NCBI GenBank assembly: GCA_000469685.2
Contig: LS997565.1
Span: 15,497,235-15,561,234, forward strand
DNA length: 64,000 bases
Source: Haemonchus contortus
Lineage: Eukaryota; Nematoda; Chromadorea; Rhabditida; Trichostrongylidae
Direction: 5' to 3'
Both the position numbers and the translations under genes were made by a program. Shown here one piece after another: positions 45,728 through 57,580 of the stretch. The notes under the pieces were generated by a model. It saw nothing but the letters and a program-made list of their open reading frames with translations. It had not been told where the DNA came from and ran no database searches. Within the stretch, counting starts at the first letter, position 1. The number at the start of each line of letters is the position of its first letter.

Positions 45728-48700
45728 TGTCATCCATCCATAGCCGATTCTCCTGAAATGAAGCACGGAGGAGACACCAGTAGTCAAAAATTGGGCAAGA
45801 ATTTTTCGGTGGATGATATCACATTTCTTACCTGTCTCCCTCCCCCTCTTCAGAATGTGTGGGGGTAAGGTGTAACCATAAAATTACAGACTTGCTACTC
45901 ATATTGTACTGGTGTTAGATATAGGTATATGCTTGTAAAACCTCTAGATCTCTTCAAAGTCTCTATGATCTAGGATAGAAGCCAACTACATGGCGCAATC
46001 CAAAGCCTTCCTTCAGTCAATTTCATTTCTATGTGGTGCCATAATTTACCACATAAATTGATAAATATACAGCTTGAGAAGTTGCTTTCCAACGTACAGA
46101 TTAAAAGAAAATACATCTATGCGGAGTCCATAACCTACGAATTTGCTATTATATACATATTTTGTGATATTGGTAATAACGATTTTGATAGTGAAACCAT
46201 TTGAACCTAGCACATCGACCATTTCTCCTACTCATGCTTTGGAAGATGCTGGAAGAGAACAAGTGATCGCTATTCCAAGAGTTCCTGTGTATATGACGGG
46301 TGCCTTAATATCAATGGAAATGTCTACTTGTTCTTATCCTGTTGATGTTGATTGATAAAAATCAAAATTGTTATTATTTCATTGTTAGTTTTTAAAACCT
46401 AAGCCCTAGTTGGTATTCCAGCCATCGAATTTTTTTAAATGCTAGTCTACTATCAAACATACGGTTTGGATCTCTCTCCGCTACTGTATCCTACTGATTG
46501 TGAACTATCAACATATCACACATATATCTAAAGGGGATGAACAATCCACAATAAACCAAGTACCAATTCTAAGTAAAGTCATATTCCATTTTAGATCATG
46601 ACAGGTCGGCTAACAACGAGCTGAGATTACCACCATGTGGGATTCCTCTATTTCGCTTGTGTATGTGTGACCCTCGAACTGACGAGAATTATTGTTCTTT
46701 GCCCTTTTTGATGACTTTATCATCTGCGTGATAAAATGATATTCATTGGTGTCACCTATTTATTAACATAGCCCCATATTGTCATCTACTGAACGGCTCA
46801 TTTCATCTGCCTATCAGCCGGTTGGCTATTGATACATTTAAAATTTTAAGATTTCCTGGGCCGATTTTATTACTTGATTTGAATTTCATTGCCATTGTAA
46901 TTATTTGCACTATTTGCTCTCTACAATCTTTTACCCTACATGATTTTATAATCTGGTGTACATGTCTATATACTATACTAGGACGGGCTAATCCCATCTC
47001 GGGGACTAGTGTATTAAGATAATACGTCTGAGTTGGAAGAGATTTGATCAAGTATCTGTTCTCTTCTCACTCTCTCTTACCTTTCGTTTATTACCTTTTC
47101 CTTTTTCTTTGTTTATACGCTGCTTTTCTAAGAACTCGACTGAGACTTTCTTTTTGTATTGAGTGAGTCGGTGTCCATCGAAAAGTGTTTGAAACCTGTT
47201 CATCGTGGTGGACTGGATCCGAACTTTGGGATATTATTTAGGATATTACATTATATCACTGGTGGTAGTTGTGGATCGGCGGTCCAAAACGGCGTCGGTC
47301 AACGTCTTGTCACAATCTTCTTCTAGTACTCCGTTTTATGAACTACTTTTTATCATGCCTTTCATATGTGCTTGTTTGATTGTGCACGTGTACTAACAAT
47401 TTATCTTGATAACGTTGTATCCATAACTCAATTTCGAATATGACTGAGAAAAACAACAAACTCAACATGAAGATTAATTTAAAATGCTATCTCATTAGCT
47501 CTTCCTTTTTTAAGTTTTTTCCTGCATACATCTTGTTGTCTTCATCGTGTGCTAACCCTAAGCTTCTAGGGCGTCACACTCTATTTCGACATCTTAGAGT
47601 TCGATGGATCAGAAAACGTTGTCACAAGTTTCCTCCTCTTGAACTAGATATATTGGTAATATACACAAAATTAAAGCTCAAAGCTTTCTTTTGAGTGGTT
47701 TGTGTCACATTTACCTTTATTTCTTCTTTTTTCTACTATATCCTCTAATGCACAGGATTCCTATACCTGATGTATTGCTGTAAATAATACAGTCCCTGGT
47801 CATACCAATAATAACATTCAAACAATTCTTTATACTTTATGTATAAGACTTTATCTCAAATATAATAGTAGTAGTTCGTTCTTCGCCAATATATTTTCAT
47901 TGGTGTTCTCTCCCAATTCCAGCCGTCCCATGCTAGCTTCATTGCTGATTCTGTTGAATTGGACTTCTATAATTTAGACATGATTACCTCTAAGACTTCT
48001 TCGAATTACCATTGTTTTTAACTTTAGCTTCTTCGTTGTTACACCACCCATGTTAATGTATGCATTATTTGTATACATTTATATCACTTCTGATCTAATG
48101 ACATTGCAATAGTTCCTTATCTTTTGTCACAAATACAAAATGTAAATTCAAATACTTACAAATATGTTCCCTTGATATGAATATGTCTTGCTCAGTTGTG
48201 CTCTACCTCTGCTCTATTCTATGTATCCACAGACCCTTTTGAACCAACGAAGTCAAACCTTCGGCCATGCAATGTCCATTGCTAGCTCCTCGGTGCATTT
48301 GTTGGCTGTTTGAAAGATTTGAGTTGAAGTTTTGAAGATGAATTCTCATAAACATCATTATTTCTATTTTATTAACTTCTGCGTTGTTCAGCTGTCATCT
48401 ACTACTTGATTTTCTTTCATCTTCATTATTTGTTCATTCAATTTTTTGTAGTAGGCTGTATTATCTCAGGCTAATGTTGTGGTTGTAGGTGTGATTTAGT
48501 GGTTACCAGGATTCATACAATGTTTGCTCATGTGTTGACTGTACATGCTTGTAAATAAATGAATAAATATTAATGAACTCAGGTGGCGAAAGTGGCTACA
48601 TCAATTCAAAAATTACTGCTCAGTGGAAAGGGGAAAGAAGATTGGTGATATAATACCTGACACTTCCCGCAACCTCGTCTTACGTTCCACTGGTTTTTTA

Positions 48701-49700
48701 ATGCATCGGCTGTAAAAATCTACGGGCCTTCATCACAGCAAACAGCCAACGATTCCCAACGGGGAAAAACTAATTCAAAAAACGAATGGCATTTTGTTGA
48801 TCGCCCAAGCTGTGGTAGGTTTGGAGAAGGTCATGGCTATCTCTAAAACTTGGCTAAAGAACGGTATTTCGAGTTGATTAAAGAGTGAGCCAAATTACAG
48901 CTATGACTAATTTCATTTGCTTGATCTCTCGATCTGCAAGCCTTAAGGTCAACGCACCTTATGAAGAAGGTAGATGGAGGTCTACTTTCAGAGCGGACAA
49001 GTACCTTTAAATGGCACTCATCTCAGAGCAGAGTTTTCGAATTGTAATACATCACGCCGTTATTTATGATACACTCATTCAAGAGAGCAACACCCATCCA
49101 TTTCAGAAATGAAAGATGGAAATTCGCAGCCACTAGTGAACGATCAAAGCCGTCGCTCATCCATCCATGTAGGAGTGCCGGTCAGATTTTTAGCGTGTGT
49201 TGGTAGGAGAGTTAATCGTGATCGTTTTTGTCCCTCCATCCAGCAATAGAAGAATTGTCAGCTGTGAAGCAAACTCAATCTGCTGATTGCGTGCCGACTG
49301 GGCAAAGCACCTCTATGTTATTCCCTAGCTCACAGGAGGAGTAAAGCGCCAAATATTAATATCAGAACGTAGCAGTCACTACCAAAGTGATTGATTGTAC
49401 GGCTTTATCAGAATTTCGCCACAAAAAAGGTTCCTGAGATTCTTGCTGGAATGAACACCAGTGTCCCCACGGATGTATACGGACTCTGTCGGATCAAAAC
49501 AGAGCTAGATAGAGCGTGGTAGGAGCCCAAAACCCGTTTAGTCGACGGACACCCAAGACGGACGAGTTCTCACGGCGTTGTAGACGCTGTTGGGATTGCA
49601 CCACTCGCACCGGGACGCACACGTTGCACGCAAGCAGTTTACTGTGTGCAGCTTTACGCAATGGTACGCACATATAGAGATCGAAACACTTTCCAAGTTA
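45728..49700. other. AT-rich intergenic sequence, no gene supported
   Basis: From about 46100 to 48560 the sequence is very A/T-rich. Frames at 46143-46355, 47205-47396 and 47440-47694 are hydrophobic or basic by composition. GTGAGCCAAATTACAG near 48890 faintly resembles the end of the Tc1-like element at 59231. From 49530 a GC-richer repeat-like stretch leads into the inverted repeat. Confidence 0.35.
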
Positions 49701-50794
49701 ACAAGGGAAGGATCCCAAGTCGAAGTGGCCATTTGAAATGAGACCTACACTGCTAGACGTATTTTTTCATGCTGATTTCAAATCTGCATTCAAAATCTGC
49801 CAAACGATTCTCTGAACGAAGTGATGGAGGTGGTCTCCCGAGAGCGCTCAACAGGGGCACTCACAAAAGACATGGTCGCTGGAACCCCAGAAGTGACGGC
49901 TTGGGATAGAGGTAAGCGTGACGCTTCATAGGCATGGGACCAAGGATCGGGTTTGGTGGGAGACAGCGATTTTGCACTTTGCAAGACTTTTCCCTCTAGG
50001 TTGTAGAAATCTTTTTATATAGTTTTACCGCCTTCGGCAACCTTTTGAATGCTCGAGATGATGCAGTTCCTACTCAAACCATCTGACACCTACTCCAACT
50101 ACTCTGAATCGCAAGGATACACGCAAATTTGAGATCATGAGGACTTGTTTGGTTATCTCGCTCTAATAGATGTTTTGGGAGGGAGAACTTGTCCCTGCCC
50201 TTTGGACACTTCCACATTACCAGAACGACCCTCTAGATGTGCTAGCTGTTTCCTCTTCATCATCTGGTTTCCACGGTGAATAGGCCTCCTCTTCCTCAAT
50301 CAATCAGTCTACTTGGCCATGTTTACCGCGTTGCAACCCTGATTTTCTTGAAAACTGACCACAACTTCCATATTTTTCAAAAAACTGATCGATATCATTG
50401 CGTAGAGGAAGACTGTTTGGGCAAGAACCATTCACCTCGAGCATTGAAAAAGTTGCCAAAGGCGGTAAAACTAATATAAAAAGATTTATGCAATCTGGAG
50501 GCAAAAGTCCTGCAAAATGCAAAAGCACTATCACCCACGAAACCCGATCCTTAGTCCCATGCCTATGGAGCATCACGCTTACCACTACTCCAAGCCGCCA
50601 CTTGTGGGGTACCAGCGACCATGTCTTTTGTGAGTTCTCTCTGCTGAGCGCTCTCGGGAGACCACCTCCATAACTTCGTTCAGAGAATCGTTCGGCAGAT
50701 TTTGAATGCAGATTTGAAATCACCATTAAAAAATACGTCTGGCAGTGTAGGTCTCATTTCAAATGGCCACTTCGACTTGGGATCCTTCCCTTGT
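49701..50794. repeat. Large inverted-repeat (foldback) element, about 1.1 kb
   Basis: The left arm from ACAAGGGAAGGATCCCAAGT (49701) to about 50095 is matched in reverse complement by the right arm from about 50395 to CCTTCCCTTGT (50794). Matching blocks along the arms include GGCCATTTGAAATGAGACC, GATTTCAAATCTGCATTC, GGTGGTCTCCCGAGAGCGCT, AGACATGGTCGCTGG and GGCGGTAAAACT (right-arm strand). The arms are close to 400 bp each with scattered mismatches; the centre of about 300 bp is unique. No transposase frame was seen, so it is probably non-autonomous. Confidence 0.8.
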
Positions 50795-52901
50795 AAGAAA
50801 GTATGTTACAAAAAATAGGAAAAAACTGAATGTGCGTTCAGCAGTAGCGATGGAGAATTGGATGACGTGGATCGAAGCATCCTAATGCAATAAAGAGAGA
50901 TGGGAGAAACACCTAGCACGATATGTTCTTTGTTGTACCATCCGTGCAAAAAAATGAGCCCCTCTCGATCATGTTAGATGATGACCGAAAATCGACAGTA
51001 CTGTAACCGGAAACGTCTGTTCGCTGACAGATTACATTACCCACCGCAAACGTTTTAGCATTGAACATTCGCTCTTGGGAGGTACAGTTATTCCACTGTG
51101 ATTTCATCAGTCGCTCCCCTCTAGCATGACCGCATAGATTTTTCGGGGAGTCGTGAAAAAAAATTGATAATTCTGATGTTGCTCATTCTGATCTATTGAG
51201 TTTCGGAGAGGCAATCATGACTTTCCAACTTGCGGTAACCACAAATCTATTCTTTTCTTAGCAACCTGTCTTCTTAGCTGCAAGGCGTACTTCAGGATTT
51301 CATGACACAAAAATTATGTCCGAATTTAAGGAACACCCATCTGATGAACCAGTGAGGGCCCAATTCCACATGACTTGCATTTTAAATGCGCAAAGCAAAG
51401 TAAAGCTCTACTTCGTTGTGGTCTTTATTGGAAACAACCAGCCATATGACAAGTTCGTCTCTGGCCTTTATCAGAACGGATCGCTCGCGAGCTTTTTGTC
51501 TGCCGGTCTCACGGCCTGTTAAACCTGTTCTCAAGTAAGCGATACTGGCAGTGCAGTAACAATATGGGTTAGTATCGTATCATTTTTGAGCATTAAAAAG
51601 TGTGACCAACAGTGTTGTTACAATGCCGTTGAAAACTCATGGATTCGAATATAAGTTGTGGAGATGAGCGTGCCTAATGGAGAGCGCATTCCGGTTTTCT
51701 CCTTCTCGCAGTCAAGGCTGTATGAATCCTATTACTCACAATATGTGAAATAGACATAGATTATTGTAATCACCAAAGCTCATGTTTAATTTCTCTCTTC
51801 ACTCTCATGCTACAACTTCACCGATGGCGCTGCCTACGCAAATCGTTTCATCCTCACTGTTGGGATCCGATTCATTTTAGGTCTTTTGTGTTGTGCCTCT
51901 CTCCAACCACATAAACTAGTATAGGTTTTCAGAGGCACGTCCGGCGGTATTTCTTATACGTGTGTTCGCACTGTGTTTTCCGAGAAGCCGACTGAATGGT
52001 CAGGCATACTATATTTGAAATACTTGAGCAACACCTACATCGAAGATATCTGCTGGCTATGATTTGTATCTAGTCAGAATTCCACTAGAAAGTCGCAAAA
52101 GCCTAATTCGATGTCCGTAGCCATCTCTGGGCGCGGCAGGATGTGAACAATATGCGGAATTCCCGAGTTCACTGCTTTGTACTGATCCCTATGCTCAAAT
52201 CTTCCTCGTAGTGCACCATGTCCACGTACTGATTGTCAAAAAAAATGATGTAGGTCACTCAGCCATGAACAAAAGGCTTGTGCACGCTCTTATAATTCTG
52301 CTTTCTGCTCGTAAGGAGGAGATGTGCGTGGAGACGGTTGCTACATGTGCAGAGCTTTCATTAAAACGGCCCATCTAGGCTTAGAAACCGCCGGCAATTT
52401 AGTGGCAGGTGGTGTCTCGTAAAACAAGAAGTATGCCACCTGCTCAATGCTCTCAAAGAACTCAACGGTAGGGGAGATGAGCTTCACCTTTCAAAGTGTG
52501 TGCTCTAGTACGAAGGAGGTCTACTTTTGAAGGATGTGATGCAAGAGCATACCCAGTGATTTGCCACAAAAACAGCTCTTCAAGCACTTGGGATATATAA
52601 GGCTGGGGCTGGAGAAATTTTTTAAATTGAACGAGAAGGGACATTGTTATATTTGGAATAATCCCTCCAAATCCGTAATCCGATCAACTCCCTGTTCAGT
52701 ACGTCCGTGATTGGTCACATTTCAAATTGTAAAGCTGGGAGTGAGCGAAGGTTCCTCTCTTAATAAAGTGTACAAGTGTCTGTGTCTGTGGGATTTTCGA
52801 CTGAGATGTGGGAGGCTAGATCGAAGATGCGATTAATTATGAGCATGTTGTGCTGCTCATATTCAAGGTTCTCCAACCGTACGCACTGTTGACCCTATAT
52901 A
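50795..52901. other. Intergenic, no gene supported
   Basis: A plus-strand frame at 51316-51522 and a few minus-strand frames are short and without signature. No repeat structure was noticed. Confidence 0.35.
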
Positions 52902-54177
52902 TTGGGTTGTGCGAAAAGTTTCCGCCGATTTTCCCGGATTTATCAACCGTTGTACAAAAGATCAAGGATCCAACCTAATAAAGTTATATGTTTTCCGAAA
53001 GAGTAGATCCTTTTCTATATTCCTTTTAAGATTTTGTCAACATTCATCGAAGTTTTTCTGTACAGGACTCGAATGAAAATGAAGAACCACTGCGCGCATT
53101 TTCGACATCTGAAGTATTTCTTCTACCGCAAGGCCTAGAATGCGGCTCAAGCCGCATGAGAGATATATGACGTTTGAGTAGACCATGCCTGAGAGGAACT
53201 TACAGTGCATGACTAGTTTGCGGAATCCAAACGGTGCGAATTTGCCTTCAAAGACCGGTAACCCTTAGGGAGACTTTGATCAGTTTGAACGATCATCTCA
53301 AAATGTTAACCGAAGCAAATCGGCACATCACTGCTTGTGGAGTAGGACAAGGGCTTAGTGTTTCGAAATTAACCATCCATGGTCATCTGCAGACGCTTGA
53401 TTTTGTAAAGCGCCTTGATGTTCAGATATCCCGCGATAGGAGCGAGCGCAATGCGATGGACCGCGCCTCCACGCGCGACTCGTTGCTCGAACGAAATAAA
53501 AATGAGCCGTTTCTGAAACGGATGAGCACGAGGGATGAAAATCGGATTGCGTACAGCAATGAAGAGCGGAAACGATCGTGTAGCCACCTAGTGAGCCGTC
53601 ACAAACCGCTGCAAAAGTCAAAATCCAGGTGCGGATGACTATGCCGAGTTGCTGATGGGATTTCAGGGAAATCACTTACCATGAGCTGTTGTCGCACAAT
53701 CAAAAGATGACTTAGGGAAGGTACTATAGTTAGCTAGAAACTATGGAGGCGGCGATGGTTTGAAAGGGACCCGAAGTGGCCAATTGTTAGGGTGTAATCT
53801 TCCAACAGGATACCTCCAGACCACACGTATTTTTGGCCACTCGTCAAAAGTTGCTAAAGATCGGCTCGGATGTCTCACCACACCCCCATATAGTCCAGAC
53901 ATAGCACCATCAGAATACCACTTGTTTGGGTTTCTGCAAAATTCCTCGAGTGGAAAATCGTTCAATTTGCTAGAGGACTGCAAAAAGCACCTGAGTGGGT
54001 TTTTCCATTTTAAGTCTGGAACCTTCTATGAAAGAGGGAAACTGGAACCTACAGGAAGATGGCAAAGCCTTACTGAACAGAATGAAGGATATATTGTTCT
54101 TTCAATGGGTTTCTCCTTCTCGGAATTTTCATTAGAAGATGAATCAAAAATCGGCGGGAACTTGTCGGACAACCCAA
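52902..54177 (+). mobile_element. Second mariner-family transposon, decayed
   Basis: The element starts TTGGGTTGTGCGAAAAGTTT and ends in a sequence whose reverse complement starts TTGGGTTGTCCGACAAGTTC; both then run through CCGCCGATTTT. TA lies on each side (52900-52901, 54178-54179). Length 1276 bp. The ends have drifted apart by a few bases, and the transposase is broken, so this is an older insertion and a different lineage from the element at 42427. Confidence 0.88.
53280..54100 (+). pseudogene. mariner transposase remnant of the second element
   Basis: Pieces in two frames: SVSKLTIHGHLQTLDFVKRL (end of the DNA-binding region), LLERNKNEPFLKRM, TRDENRIAYSNEERKRS (first catalytic block), then a decayed middle in which the HQDNARPH-type block is not readable, then PPYSPDIAPSEYHLF, SSSGKSFNLLEDCKKHL, FYERGKLEPTGRWQ and LTEQNEGYI. 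The third catalytic residue, normally Asp in SPDIAPSDYH, reads Glu. Clearly inactive. Confidence 0.85.
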
Positions 54178-54396
54178 TATTTGAATCATTCGTTGCTAAG
54201 AGCGGGAAACGAGCAGTGGAGCTCACCAGTAAGAACGCACTGACTCAGGTAGTGGTTTTCTGCAAAATAAAAAATTGCGAGAAGCGAAGAGTAGGAGTAT
54301 GGATTCATGTCGACAGTCATTATGGTCTCATGGTCCGTCACCCGCGCAGGTAAAGACCTGCCTTGCATAGCTTGTGGAAGTTGTTACTGGTGTTCA

Positions 54397-55536
54397 CCCA
54401 TTGACGACACCCGACGCGCATGCGCGTCAAGCCTTGCAGACCGCGAGGGACGCGCATGCGCGTCAAAGTTTTGTCCCCTCGCCTTTTTTGCGGGATCGCA
54501 ACTTTTTGGAATTTTTCCATGTTTATTCAATAGACAAAACCTTAAGACTTCTACAAACAACGTGGTCCATGATCGGAGCAAGTATGGTTAATTCCAGCAA
54601 AGATTTTCCAATCCTTGTAAAAGTCTCACCTAGTACTGAACTTTGACTTCTTTTTCAGAACAAACACGTGAATGAATCATAGAATTAATCATAAGTAACT
54701 AGTGCCAAGGCACAATAACTTCAAAAGATTACGTTTCAATGCGACAAGACTTGTGTTTTTTATTGAAACAATCAATGCGAAATAACTTCCAGAACCTACT
54801 GCAACGTGAGTTGACCCTTTCTGTTTCTTTTTCGATGCTCTAGCAGATCCTTGCTCTTTGGACATTGCTGCGTGATACTCTACACATCCTGTTGATTCCA
54901 TTTAGACCTCCAGGTACCTCCTCCAACACGTCGCATGGAGCGACAATGATGACTTGAAGTGAAGCCATAATCAGCACTTAGCAGAGATTGAACCACTTCT
55001 AACTTGAAGTCATTAAGCCTGATATTCTTCACCACATCGTTGTACAGGTTCCAACTCAAGCCATTTTGCAGGTGTTGCTTTCGAGGTGTTCCTTGTCGTT
55101 GATGTTATAAGAACTTGCAATTGGCCAGGCGACTATGTTGCGCACGACTTGTCTGCACTTGTCTTCGCGAGGCAATGGAAATTCGCATATTCCAGGTTTC
55201 ACTAATAGCAGGCAAAATTTCTTGCTACACCCAGTTCTCCCTTTCCTACAGCCTTCTATTCCTCTAGGTGGCAACTTCCTGTCTTCGCTTTACAAGTGCA
55301 TCAAAGCTGTTTCTATATCGCTAGGAGGGAGCAGACAAGCAGAGCACCACCCTGTTGACTACTCTTTTGATCCACCAACATAATACACTTTTGATGTTGC
55401 CTCTCAGCTTTGGCTTCCTAAAATCGCACCTCGTGGGACATTTTGACGCGCATGCGCGTCAAGCTGGCTGCGCCCGCCAAAACGCTCATGTCCCACGAGG
55501 CCGAAAAATCCAAAACGCGCGCTGTCGTCAATGGGT
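54397..55536. repeat. Palindrome-rich sequence with inverted ends, candidate non-autonomous element
   Basis: CCCATTGACGACA at 54397 is matched in reverse complement by TGTCGTCAATGGG at about 55524. Inside are three copies of the perfect palindrome GACGCGCATGCGCGTC at 54413-54428, 54449-54464 and 55445-55460. The last is enclosed by a 13 bp hairpin, CCTCGTGGGACAT (55429) with ATGTCCCACGAGG (55488). The interior has no supported coding region. Whether this is one 1.1 kb element or two small ones is not settled. Confidence 0.5.
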
Positions 55537-55861
55537 TAAGATAATGAGTGTCCAGCTGAAATATTTGTCTCATGGGGGGAAGGGTTTTACACAGCTTTGC
55601 TGCTCCTGACTGTTGGTCCTAGTGATCAACAAAATTTTAAAAATCCCGCAGTAGTTCAAGGATCTGATCTGCAGAGGGTTTCTCTCATTAAAGAATCTCT
55701 AACCTAGTGGCGTGGAGGCTAACTTGGATTCCAGTTAGCCGAAAGAAGAAGGGATGGCGGACCAGGAGTTCCCGTTGCATGCTCAAAGACGTAGTTGAAT
55801 TCAAGGGATGGATTCTATTTGTTATTTGTTTCAGCGGTACTTACTCAATTCATACTTTTTG
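55537..55861. other. No gene seen
   Basis: Short interval between palindromic sequences. A plus-strand frame at 55707-55934 overlaps the next hairpin and has no signature. Confidence 0.35.
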
Positions 55862-56008
55862 TAGCTTTATGTTGGTGTGGAAACAACGAAGGTTGTTTAG
55901 ACTCATGGCGTTGTACTTGATTTTCCGGGCTTAATAGTGGGCCAGGAAAATCAAGTACAACGTCATGAGAATAAACAATCTTCATTGTTGACGCACCAAC
56001 ATAAAGCT
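55862..56008. repeat. Long hairpin, arms about 65 bp
   Basis: The core arms at 55902-55926 and 55945-55969 (CTCATGGCGTTGTACTTGA...) pair over 25 bp with one difference. Pairing extends outward with interruptions to AGCTTTATGTTGGTG at the left and CACCAACATAAAGCT at the right. The loop is 18 nt. It sits directly upstream of, or inserted in, the RTE remnant. Confidence 0.7.
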
Positions 56009-56009
56009 T

Positions 56010-57580
56010 TGAAGAAAGAAGCTGTGAGCATTCGATAGAGATCGAATCAATAGTTTTGTCCAACTAACGTAGCCGTTATTCCAAAATTCTGCACGGGATC
56101 GGATCATTGTCTCTCGTTGTCTGGATTCTGTTCTTCTATACGTGGAGACAGCACCAAAGTTCAAGAAGCAAAGCGCAGGACCATCATTAACTGAAATCAC
56201 TACGCTCCTTTGCGAATTTATAGGGAGACTCCTTTACTGCTAACATAGACGAGGAATATATAATAGCAGGCTTGTCGAACGCCTTCACGATAGTGCTAGG
56301 TGAGCAGAGAGACTAAAATTAGCACATACGGCCCTAATTTCAGACTCGCTAGCGTGGAATCGCCATCCAATGTATACGTTTGCGAAGCTATGCAGGAAAG
56401 CCATAAAGAAGTATCTAGAGAAAAAAAAACAGCAGTTTTTCCAAACTGCCGAACCAGGCCAATTCCATGGAAAGCCAGCAAGATTGACATCTATAGAGGT
56501 GCTTGCTGTCTGTAATGTAAGGGTTCTACACATGCGTCATCATAAACAGGATTCGCAGAATCCCTAATGGGGATAGCCATGCGAGCAATCAGGGTTTCGA
56601 AGATAGTGGCATAACAATCGATGACATCGACACTATCACAGGACCCATCGCAGCATTGCGAGACTGGGCAACCAGCGTGTTCGTAGTCAATATATAAGGA
56701 TGATTCGTGAGCTCTCTGGCATCTTCACGACCTGGATCTCGCCATTTTTTGAAGAAGTCATTGCCAACATAAATAGAGGGGTTGGGCGAGAAGATACGTT
56801 TTCGTCCACATGTTTCAATGCGGCCCTCGAGAGCGCCATGCGTCATTTGGATTGAAATTCATGGAAGTCAAGGTGGATGCAAAGTTCCTAGTGCGACTGA
56901 ACCTAATGAATGCGACGCTCATAGTAACAGATTTTTATCTGATTCGCATTTTACGTTTAAACGGACCGAACCTTCTGATGCGCATTTTACGTTTAAACGG
57001 ACCGAACATTCTGAATGCTCCAGCTACGTGTACGTGTATCGTGTATCAGGTCGAAATGACAATATCAAAACAATCTAGCTCAGGAGCTGAGCGGTAGGTA
57101 CGCGGAAGAAGCACTCAGGAGCGTCGAGGAGTAGTGAAGAAGGCAATTTTAGACTCAACGCTTACCTTTTCAACACTGCGATCCTTTCTGCTTTGACATA
57201 TGCTCCAGACGCTTTTATTAAGAGGACGCTGCATTCAGCGCCATCGCTGTGGAAGGACAATGCTTGAGTCCCCGCAATACAGTGCACTTGGAACCAAGAG
57301 TCCTGAGCTCCGTCAACGAAAGAAGATAGGTGACGTCCGCGATGACATTGAATCAGGGCTGAATTACTGAATGGATCTACCGACATGTGAAACAAATATC
57401 AGGATGGCGACCAGAAAAGTGCTCAGACGCCTTCACGCTAAGCTCTGAAGGTCAGGAAAGTTATGCCCTGCATCGCTTGCGTGAGGACAGTCCACTGGAC
57501 TGCTCTGACTTGCGACAAGGACGTTGAAGACGCCCGTTCGAAGGAATCGATGGGTACGACAAGTGATTTCGATGGTTACG
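56010..57580 (+). mobile_element. RTE-type non-LTR retrotransposon, long decayed copy
   Basis: Pieces of the single RTE polyprotein occur in order in shifting frames. The end of the endonuclease is at about 56070 (VAVIPKFCTGSDHC). The linker is at 56370 (AKLCRKAIKKYLEKKKQQ). Reverse transcriptase follows at 56580-57170: CEQSGFRR, then YIRMIRELSGIFTTWISPFF, INRGVGREDTF, AALESAMRHLD, SECSSYVYVYR and RGVVKKAILD. The C-terminus is at 57170-57560: LRQRKKIGDVRDDIE and VHWTALTCDKD. Stops and frameshifts are many, and the stretch between the linker and the CEQSGF block is deleted. The FADD-type catalytic box is not intact. Residues around DAHFTFKRTE are present twice because of a 36-bp tandem duplication at 56945-57016. 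Confidence 0.82.
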
